Assembly (NCBI GenBank): GCA_023393125.1
Contig: JAEWMQ010000097.1
Span: 1-40,549 of the forward strand
From: Bacillota bacterium
GTDB taxonomy: Bacteria; Bacillota; Clostridia; Lachnospirales; Cellulosilyticaceae
Direction of reading: 5' to 3'
DNA length: 40,549 bases
Each line of letters opens with the position of its first letter. Within the stretch, counting starts at the first letter, position 1. Below, one piece after another: positions 34,485 to 40,549 of the stretch. The position numbers and the translations under genes are program-made. Below the pieces are notes generated by a model, which did no database searches, was not told the DNA's origin, and was given only the letters and a program-made list of their open reading frames with translations.

Positions 34485-36359
34485 TTATTTTACAACTTTA
34501 ATAACTTCTTCGCCCATTTTAACAGCTCTATCATTAATTGGTAAGATACTGCTATATTCAGCGCTATTAGTTACGATAACTGGTGTGATGACATCATATC
34601 CTTCATTTTTAATACCATTTAAATCAAAGTCTACAAGTGGTGATCCTACTTTTACTTTATCTCCTGCTTTAACATGAGCTGTAAAGTATTTACCACCTAA
34701 TTTAACTGTATCAAGACCTACATGAATTAATAGCTCTGTTCCATTGTCATCTACTAATGCAATGGCATGTTTTGTTTCAAAAATCATAGCTACTGTTCCA
34801 TTTACTGGTGAAACTACTTTCCCTTCTGTTGGGATAATAGCCATCCCTGGTCCCATAATTTCTTCTGCAAAAGTTAAGTCATTTACTTCACTTAATGCTA
34901 CTGCTTCTCCAGTAAGAGGTGCACAAACAGTTACCATTCCCTCTTTAACTGGTGCTTTTTTTACTTCTTCTTTTTTCTCTTCTTTTACTGTTTCATTTAC
35001 TGGGTCTTTATAAAAGATATATGCAATGATAAATGCTACTACTATACCGATTACTACACCTATACATGCATAGTAGAAGTTAGACATTGAATCGCCACCA
35101 ATATAAACTGGTAATGTTAATAATCCTGGAGAACCTGTTGCATATCTAGCTACTCCAAATATACCGTAGAATAAACCACCTATAGCTCCACCAATGATAG
35201 ATGCATAAAGACCAATCTTAGTTTTTAAGTTTACACCGTATAATGCTGGTTCTGTAATCCCACATAAACCTGTGATACCTGCAGTACTTGCTAATTGTTT
35301 GAACTCTGAATCTTTAGTTTTTAAAGAAATAGCGATTGCCGCTCCACCTTGAGCCACGTTAGAAACCATCATTCCTGGTCCTACAAATGTATCATAACCT
35401 AATGTCATAATATTATTGATTCCAATTGGAATAATACCATAGTGTGTTCCTGTCATAACTAAAAGTGGTGATAATGCACCTATCAATGTTGGTACTAACC
35501 AGCTTGCACGTGATTCAAGTACATTAATAACAAGTGCAACTTTATCACTAATGATATAACCAAGAGGCCCAACAACAACTAATGTTGCAATACCGACTAC
35601 CATTGCTGTAATTAATGGCTTTAAAAAGAACTTAACTGCTTTTGGTGATACTTTATCAGCAAATGGTTCTACATAAGACATTAACCATACTGATAAAATA
35701 ATAGGAATTACGCTTGACCCATAGCTAGCTAATGGAATATTCATACCAAATACTGCAATGCCTGTACCTGCTTCTTTAGCAGCAGTAATCATGCTTGTAA
35801 ATGTTGGGTGTAATAACATACCACCAATCATCATCGCCATATATGGATTGCATTTAAACTTTTTAGCTGCTGAATTCGCAAGTAAGATTGGCAAGAAGTA
35901 GAAACCTGCATCTGCCATAAAGTTTAATACTTGATATGTTTGTGAATCATTAGTAAGCAGTTTAGTTGTAATAAGAATGGCTAATACTGCTTTAAGCATA
36001 CCTGCTGCTGTAATGGCTGGTAAGACTGGTGTGAAAATACCTGAAATCGTATCAATAACTTTATCAGCTATTTTACGATTATCTTTTTCTTCTCCACCTT
36101 GACTTCCACTATCAAGTTTTGTCATTGCCATAATTTCTTTGAAAACATGTGATACATCACTACCAATAATAACTTGGTATTGTCCTCCATTACTTACAGC
36201 ACCCATAACACCTTTAGTTGCTTTTAATTTTGCTGTATCTGCTTTGCTTTCATCCTTTAGGTTAAAACGTAATCTAGTTGCACAATGTACCAGTGATGCA
36301 ATATTATCTTCTCCACCTACTAGGCGAAGAATTTCTTCTGCTAAACTTTTGTAATTCAT
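34485..36359 (-). CDS. bglF: PTS beta-glucoside transporter, EIIBCA
   Basis: The 624-residue PTS protein carries all three parts. EIIB occupies about 1-90 with phosphorylation site C26 in HCATRLRF; EIIC occupies about 100-460 with about ten membrane segments, and GITEPALYGV, the conserved substrate-binding motif; EIIA occupies about 480-624 with the phosphorylated histidine at about H546 in LLIHVGLDTV. It imports and phosphorylates beta-glucosides such as arbutin, salicin or cellobiose and would also phosphorylate and inhibit the antiterminator encoded upstream. A spacer of 140 nt with a second RAT/terminator precedes it. Confidence 0.95.
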   Translation of the reverse strand: MNYKSLAEEILRLVGGEDNIASLVHCATRLRFNLKDESKADTAKLKATKGVMGAVSNGGQYQVIIGSDVSHVFKEIMAMTKLDSGSQGGEEKDNRKIADKVIDTISGIFTPVLPAITAAGMLKAVLAILITTKLLTNDSQTYQVLNFMADAGFYFLPILLANSAAKKFKCNPYMAMMIGGMLLHPTFTSMITAAKEAGTGIAVFGMNIPLASYGSSVIPIILSVWLMSYVEPFADKVSPKAVKFFLKPLITAMVVGIATLVVVGPLGYIISDKVALVINVLESRASWLVPTLIGALSPLLVMTGTHYGIIPIGINNIMTLGYDTFVGPGMMVSNVAQGGAAIAISLKTKDSEFKQLASTAGITGLCGITEPALYGVNLKTKIGLYASIIGGAIGGLFYGIFGVARYATGSPGLLTLPVYIGGDSMSNFYYACIGVVIGIVVAFIIAYIFYKDPVNETVKEEKKEEVKKAPVKEGMVTVCAPLTGEAVALSEVNDLTFAEEIMGPGMAIIPTEGKVVSPVNGTVAMIFETKHAIALVDDNGTELLIHVGLDTVKLGGKYFTAHVKAGDKVKVGSPLVDFDLNGIKNEGYDVITPVIVTNSAEYSSILPINDRAVKMGEEVIKVVK

Positions 36360-36392
36360 TCTGCCATCCTCCTTATTTTTTAAAAATGGGAT

Positions 36393-36450
36393 AAAAAAAT
36401 ACCTAAATAAGAATCAATTAGCAAAAAACTAATTCATTTTTATTTAGGTA
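36393..36450 (-). terminator. Conditional terminator ahead of bglF
   Basis: On the minus strand ACCTAAATAA pairs with TTATTTAGGT with an inner AATTAG/CTAATT stem and ends in seven T. Its left stem overlaps the RAT sequence, so the antiterminator prevents it forming. Confidence 0.9.
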
Positions 36451-36473
36451 TAGCCTACTTAAAGTAACAATCC
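36442..36473 (-). promoter_or_regulatory. RAT antiterminator site 2 (between bglG and bglF)
   Basis: GGATTGTTACTTTAAGTAGG followed by CTATACCTAAA matches the ribonucleic antiterminator consensus bound by BglG/LicT. When bound, it blocks the overlapping terminator. Confidence 0.9.
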
Positions 36474-36498
36474 TGTTTTATATAATATAATAATCTAC

Positions 36499-37332
36499 TT
36501 ATATAGTTGTAATACGATTAATGTGAATAGTTAGGTAAATCATTTCATCTTCTGTAAGATCACAATCAAACTCTTGTTTAACATAATCTCTTATCTTTAT
36601 AGTACATTCGTACTCCTTCTTATACTTGAGCTTTAAAACTTCAATAAACTGTGAGTCTTGATCTTCTATCTTTACCCCAGTAAAAATACGTTGAGCAAAG
36701 AATTTCAGATGCGTAATAAAGCGTTCATAGTGAATGGAGTATTCATCGAGTTCTAAGTTAAAATGATATTTAATAATGCTTATTATTCTTTGAATCATTT
36801 TTGTCATATCTGTGGTTTTTTCCATGGATAAATCATCCATGAGGGCATTTACAAAATGAAGAGCAATAAAACCAGCTTCATCCTCCGGTAAACTAACTCC
36901 TAATCTACGCGAAATAATATTAAGCGCTTCTTTTCCCACTAAAAACTCGTGATTATAAAGTTTTTTAATCTCCCAAAGCAGTGCATTTCTAATTGCTATG
37001 CCATTTTTCTGACGTTCTATTGCAAAATTAATGTGATCTGCTAAGGTAATGTAAATGTTTTGATTTAGCTTCTTACCTAACGAAGCCTTAGCAAAACTAA
37101 TAATTTCGTTAGTGGTCTGGATTTGTTCAATAGGTATCTTTTCGAGAAGTTGAATAAGCTGAGAAGAATTAGTCTTTTCATTTACTGTATAAATCTTTTC
37201 GATTAAACTTCTATCAATCTCGTCTCCTGGGACTTTTTTAAATCCTAACCCACATCCCATAACCAATATTTCATTATTCTTATCATCAAAGGATTTAATC
37301 AGATTATTATTAATGACTTTAACAACTTTCAT
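36499..37332 (-). CDS. bglG: BglG/LicT family transcriptional antiterminator
   Basis: The 277-residue protein has an RNA-binding CAT domain (1-55: MKVVKVINNNLIKSFDDKNNEILVMGCGLGFKKVPGDEID) and two PTS regulatory domains, PRD1 (about 65-165, with DHINFAIERQ and NHEFLVGKEAL) and PRD2 (about 170-277, with IHYERFITHLKFFAQR and LTIHINRI). The conserved histidines needed for phosphoregulation by HPr and EIIB are present. It binds the RAT sites before itself and before bglF, when beta-glucosides are being taken up. The GTG at 37344 is a possible alternative start; ATG 37332 gives the usual family N-terminus. Confidence 0.95.
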   Translation of the reverse strand: MKVVKVINNNLIKSFDDKNNEILVMGCGLGFKKVPGDEIDRSLIEKIYTVNEKTNSSQLIQLLEKIPIEQIQTTNEIISFAKASLGKKLNQNIYITLADHINFAIERQKNGIAIRNALLWEIKKLYNHEFLVGKEALNIISRRLGVSLPEDEAGFIALHFVNALMDDLSMEKTTDMTKMIQRIISIIKYHFNLELDEYSIHYERFITHLKFFAQRIFTGVKIEDQDSQFIEVLKLKYKKEYECTIKIRDYVKQEFDCDLTEDEMIYLTIHINRITTI

Positions 37333-37359
37333 ACTTCTCGGCACCTCTTTATTTTATTC

Positions 37360-37431
37360 AAAAAAGGCTATACCACCCCCGTGAATAGAACAATGAATAA
37401 AGACCTATTCATTCACAAAATGGTATAGCCT
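37360..37431 (-). terminator. Conditional terminator ahead of bglG
   Basis: On the minus strand AGGCTATACCA pairs at a distance with TGGTATAGCCT, followed by TTTT; an inner GTGAAT/ATTCAC stem closes the loop. The left side overlaps RAT site 1. Confidence 0.9.
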
Positions 37432-37450
37432 GCATTACCAGTAACAATCC
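37421..37450 (-). promoter_or_regulatory. RAT antiterminator site 1 (ahead of bglG)
   Basis: GGATTGTTACTGGTAATGCA followed by GGCTATACCA fits the LicT/BglG RAT consensus and overlaps the terminator's upstream stem. This permits autoregulation of the antiterminator gene and read-through into the operon. Confidence 0.92.
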
Positions 37451-37647
37451 AACTATTTATTTAATTGATTTATATTTACATAATATATTAATTTAAGATA
37501 TATGTCAAGTATTTATTGTCTTTTCTTACATTATATATTGATGTTTAAAATTATTTTTATGAATATTAACCAATTTTTTCTCTGCATCAATCTATATGTA
37601 ACCTTACTTATTATTATGCATTAATGTGACATTTAAAGTATTAAATT

Positions 37648-37655
37648 CATATTAT
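37648..37655 (+). promoter_or_regulatory. Candidate sporulation (sigma-K-like) -10 of the collagen gene
   Basis: CATATTAT at 37648, with AC 17 nt upstream at 37629, matches the loose mother-cell sigma-K pattern (AC, spacer, CATA). It lies about 30 nt before the start codon of a probable spore-coat protein. Low information content makes this tentative. Confidence 0.35.
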
Positions 37656-37686
37656 TGAAATAACACTATATATAAGGAGTTAAGCG

Positions 37687-38616
37687 ATGAAACACTCTCA
37701 TTGTCATTCCGATTGCTGCGAAAACTGCTCTTCTAATTCATCCTGCGATAAACACTGTGATGAACACCATGACTGTCACTGCTCTTGTCCTCCATGTACT
37801 GGACCCACTGGTCCTACTGGTCCTCGTGGTCCTCAAGGTGCTACTGGTCCTACCGGCCCTACTGGCCCTCGTGGCTTTCCTGGTCCTACTGGTCCTACTG
37901 GTTCTCGTGGTCCTCAAGGTTTTACTGGGCCTACTGGTCCTACTGGCCTTCGTGGTCCTCAAGGTCTTACCGGCCCTCAAGGTATTCAAGGTATCCAAGG
38001 GCCTCTAGGTGCTACTGGTCCTCAAGGTGTCCAAGGCATTCAAGGCGTCCAAGGTCCTCTTGGCCCTCCTGGCCCTCAAGGTCTTCCAGGTATTCAAGGC
38101 CCTACTGGACCCACTGGCCCTATTGGTCCTGCCGGTCCTACTGGTAACCAAGGCATTCAAGGTCCTACCGGTCCCACTGGTCCTACTGGTCCTGCTGGAA
38201 CAATAAATAATAGTTATGCCCAATATACTTTTAACGATTTTGTTACTTCTTTAAGTGATATATCTTTATTCCAAGCTTTTGATGTTGGAGGAACAACTAG
38301 TCTTTTAAACACCACAACAATACAATTAAAAGCAGGCTATGCCTACCAAATTAGCTATATAGTACTAGGTACTCCTGGAGTAAATAGCTCTTTTCAGATT
38401 ATCCCCTATATTAATTCAATATTCCAAGGTGCTTATGCTGCAACAGCTATTACTAATGCCTCTAGCAATGGTAATGGGACTGCGTCGGGGACTTTTATAA
38501 CTATTGCTGCTAGTACGGCTACTGCAACTTTATCCTTTAAGTTTAGTAGCCCTGTAACTTCTTCTGTAGGAGTACTCGGCTCTATCTCAATTGTTGCCAT
38601 AGCTCCCATCATATAA
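37687..38616 (+). CDS. Collagen-like surface protein with Cys/His-rich N-terminus (BclA-like)
   Basis: The 309-residue protein has three parts. The first 37 residues contain 10 cysteines and 7 histidines, a likely metal-binding or crosslinking segment. Residues 39-171 are 44 uninterrupted G-X-Y triplets, rich in GPT, with GPQ and GIQ. Residues 172-309 form a beta-rich trimerisation-type domain (TFNDFVTSLSDISLFQAFDVGG..., then SIVAIAPII). Similar proteins form exosporium filaments on Bacillus and Clostridium spores. Threonine in the Y position is used for glycosylation in BclA. There is no signal peptide, as for spore proteins made in the mother cell. AAGGAG precedes the ATG and a possible sigma-K promoter lies upstream. 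Confidence 0.9.
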   Translation: MKHSHCHSDCCENCSSNSSCDKHCDEHHDCHCSCPPCTGPTGPTGPRGPQGATGPTGPTGPRGFPGPTGPTGSRGPQGFTGPTGPTGLRGPQGLTGPQGIQGIQGPLGATGPQGVQGIQGVQGPLGPPGPQGLPGIQGPTGPTGPIGPAGPTGNQGIQGPTGPTGPTGPAGTINNSYAQYTFNDFVTSLSDISLFQAFDVGGTTSLLNTTTIQLKAGYAYQISYIVLGTPGVNSSFQIIPYINSIFQGAYAATAITNASSNGNGTASGTFITIAASTATATLSFKFSSPVTSSVGVLGSISIVAIAPII

Positions 38617-38648
38617 GTTATTAACTCACCTATAAACCTTCGAAGTAT

Positions 38649-38695
38649 ACCTAAACGTTAGATAAAATATAGCTAACGTTTAGGTACATTTCTCT
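38649..38695 (+). terminator. Terminator of the collagen-like gene
   Basis: ACCTAAACGTTAG pairs exactly with CTAACGTTTAGGT around a 10-nt loop, followed by ATTTCTCTTTT. Confidence 0.85.
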
Positions 38696-38786
38696 TTTAT
38701 TAATAAGGATAGATAATACGTAGCAGTTTGCTATCCTAGTAACTATTTACCCTATACTTACTGCAATCAATAGCTCCTCTCTCACT

Positions 38787-39716
38787 TTAATCCATCCAGT
38801 TTTTTTCATATAACCTAGATGGCCTATGCCCCACTTTATCAGTATAGCTATCTGTTTCCTTTACTAAATCCACTATTTTTCTCCTAAAAGCTGCTTTTAA
38901 TAAAGGCTTATCTAGAATTACTTCATAGACTTGTTGAAATGCGGTTAAAGTAAATTGTCTCGGCATCAGATGTAAGGCTATATCTGTATATTCTATTTTT
39001 CCCCTTAAGCGCTCTACAGCATAAGCAATGATTTTGGCATGGTCAAAGGCTATACCTGCGTTCTTTGTAATGAACAGTTCACTCGTTCTCCCATTATCAT
39101 TTATTACTATTTTCTTTTCTATCTCTGCTTGCAATTGAATTTTTTCTGTCTTCCCCTTCCTATTTATCCTTGAGCTTTGTTCCTCTCTAGCTTCTAGGCT
39201 AAGCCCATATCTTTCATATTTAATGAGCATCCCATCTTTTGTTTCTTCATTTTCTCCTATTTTCTCATATATAAGACTAAACCATCTGGCCTCATCGGCA
39301 TCATCTCCCGCCTTTAGCCTAACAAGACTTTGGTCAACTAGCGCCATATAAGCACAGCTCATTACCCAAGTTCTTGGATCTCTCCCTAAATCACTAAAGG
39401 TATACAACTGCTCTAGGTATACTTCTTCCACACCCGTTTCTTCATAAAGCTCTCTTTGCGCTGCTTGCTCTGTTGTTTCTGTAGGCCTTACAAACCCACC
39501 TGGCAGTGCCCACTCACCTAAAAAAGGATGTTTTCCTCTTTTGATTAATAAAAGCTGAAGTTCTCTTTTTGGCAGTTTACGATAATTCTCCTTCTCCGAT
39601 TCTGCCACAGTAAAAATCACCATATCTGTAGCTACCGAAGGCCTTTCAAATTCACTACTAGAATATGTGGACAAATATTCAGTCTCACTGATTTTCTTAT
39701 GATTAATCTCTTCCAT
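38787..39716 (-). CDS. Nudix hydrolase with C-terminal winged helix (NrtR-like)
   Basis: The 309-residue protein has a Nudix domain (about 28-150) with a complete box, G74-x5-E80-x7-R88-E89-L-x-E92-E93-x-G95, and a C-terminal region (about 215-300) with AKIIAYAVERLRGKIEYTDIALHLMP, then FTLTAFQQVYEVILDKPLLKAAFRRKI, the pattern of the NrtR/COG4111 winged helix. NrtR proteins repress NAD synthesis genes and bind ADP-ribose through the Nudix domain; in many the box is degenerate, but here it is intact so hydrolase activity (ADP-ribose or related) is possible. A middle insertion (about 160-210) is longer than usual. It is a single-gene unit. No NAD gene is in the window. Confidence 0.85.
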   Translation of the reverse strand: MEEINHKKISETEYLSTYSSSEFERPSVATDMVIFTVAESEKENYRKLPKRELQLLLIKRGKHPFLGEWALPGGFVRPTETTEQAAQRELYEETGVEEVYLEQLYTFSDLGRDPRTWVMSCAYMALVDQSLVRLKAGDDADEARWFSLIYEKIGENEETKDGMLIKYERYGLSLEAREEQSSRINRKGKTEKIQLQAEIEKKIVINDNGRTSELFITKNAGIAFDHAKIIAYAVERLRGKIEYTDIALHLMPRQFTLTAFQQVYEVILDKPLLKAAFRRKIVDLVKETDSYTDKVGHRPSRLYEKNWMD

Positions 39717-39911
39717 CTTATCCTTCTCCTTCTCTCAACCTGTACCATCTGTGAGTACACTTATCTATTTATACTTATCGGCATTTTTCCATTGTCATCT
39801 CACGAATCTACTGTTAGTTATATTCTGTTATTATCTTTTTGTTACTAACATAGTATATTATTTTTTAACGATAGTCAATATTCAGATTTATGCTTCGAAA
39901 CTACTCTTCAA

Positions 39912-40549
39912 CTAGAAATTTGTAGAAGCGTTTATGAGAAAGGCTGATGAGAGGAAATGAGAGGAGAAGGGCTATCTTCCAGTGTTCCGGTTCAAATTTT
40001 TTGAGGCACTAGGCTCACTTATTTGGATGAACGCACGAAAACTCCCGTTGGTCAAACACTCATGCTAAAACCCATCCAAAACGTTCGCCAAGTGCCTCTA
40101 AAAAATTCTCCCAAGTCACCCTTCCAGATATCCCTTCTCCTCTCATTTCTGCCAAACGTTATTAAGCTCATAAACGCTTCTGACAGTATAGTGGTGTGTG
40201 AAAAATATAATGATATTTTAAACTTACAAGCCAATCTATCATATTTCGTTTTAACAATAATAACGTATACAGCTCAGCAATTCTTAACGAAGGATTTTCT
40301 CCATTTTCTCTTCATCCACAATAATGTATAAAGTTTCTTTGTAGTTTATTCCTGTCAAGCAGTAGCTATGTAGGGAGACTAGTGGACTTGCTGTAAGATG
40401 CCTTGGAGCAAAGCTTAGAAACTCTTAATGAAGTAATTCTTATGGGTTTTAGGGCGAGTGTTTGAACGTAGTGAGTTTTCGCCCGTTCATAAGGATTACG
40501 AATTTAGAGTTTCTTAGCGGAGTGAGATAGCAGCTGGAAGCAAGTACAC
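39912..40549 (-). repeat. Foldback repeat copy 5, inverted, cut by window end
   Basis: This copy runs in the opposite direction to the others: its right end (CTAGAAATTTGTAG, 39912-39925) comes first, then arm B (about 39928-40180), the AT-rich middle and arm A, which is cut off at 40549. The arm A tip stem reads GGGCGA (40452-40457) and TCGCCC (40479-40484), a fourth version of the covarying stem. Arm B has a GCATGA/TCGTGC tip stem with one G-T pair. It lies upstream of the NrtR-like gene. Confidence 0.85.

Noticed and set aside
37801..38199. GGTCCTACTGGT repeats as a DNA-level tandem repeat or regulatory array
   Set aside because: They are the codons of G-X-Y collagen triplets.
37738..38223. 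Long reading frames in other phases of the collagen gene
   Set aside because: The periodic GGTCCTACT-type codons keep other frames open; only frame 37687 has a ribosome site and a sensible protein.
40023..40331. 102-residue reading frame with the same MDERTKTPVGQT start
   Set aside because: Same repeat sequence in the inverted copy 5; the tail is unrelated to that in copy 2, so this is a by-product of the repeat and not a gene.

Overview
The window is low-GC DNA from an anaerobic, spore-forming Firmicute of the class Clostridia. The evidence is strong AGGAGG-type ribosome binding sites, AT-rich intergenic DNA, a tryptophan T-box, a LicT/BglG system, a MutS2-type protein, a BclA-like collagen protein and several Clostridia-style orphan families. 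The protein set would fit a Lachnospirales genome such as Cellulosilyticum, but that is an impression and not a search result. There is no rRNA or tRNA gene, no CRISPR array and no recognisable phage or transposase gene.

Layout. 1-606: partial copy of a large foldback repeat, then a 6S-like structured RNA and a terminator. 607-2062: ECF sigma factor and membrane anti-sigma pair. 2498-3910: MATE exporter. 4265-5869: amidohydrolase. 5964-7756: two overlapping U32-type Fe-S proteins resembling UbiU/UbiV. 8001-8561: GNAT acetyltransferase. 8810-10079: PadR regulator plus DUF2812 membrane protein behind a 20-bp perfect operator palindrome. 11072-13630: three-gene ABC-2 exporter. 13767-15866: MutS2-like ATPase without an Smr domain. 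16475-20755: secreted von Willebrand factor A protein and an L,D-transpeptidase. 20921-22550: trpB alone behind a Trp T-box. 22606-26847: vitamin B6 salvage locus (pyridoxal kinase, ECF S component, radical SAM protein; divergent MocR/PdxR regulator). 26985-31391: small or unknown proteins, including a lipoprotein whose signal peptide is written by ten identical codons. 31585-32883: D,D-carboxypeptidase. 32987-37450: complete bglG-bglF-bglA beta-glucoside operon with two antiterminator/terminator switches. 37687-38616: collagen-like spore-surface protein. 38787-39716: Nudix/NrtR-like protein.

The most unusual feature is a family of roughly 710-790 bp non-coding elements present five times (37-270, 10256-11044, 24610-25319, 29766-30525, 39912-40549 inverted). 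Each full copy has short palindromic AT-rich ends and contains two very long imperfect hairpins, A and B. The tips of the two hairpins are the same motif in opposite orientation. Between copies the stems change on both sides so that pairing is kept (for example four different versions of one 6-bp stem, all fully complementary), which indicates selection on the folded form. No protein is encoded. It may be a non-autonomous mobile element, a structured RNA, or a cruciform protein-binding site; I do not recognise it as a named family.

Regulation is unusually legible here: T-box for trpB, two RAT sites for the bgl operon, a perfect PadR operator, and a perfect 18-bp palindrome ahead of the MocR gene.
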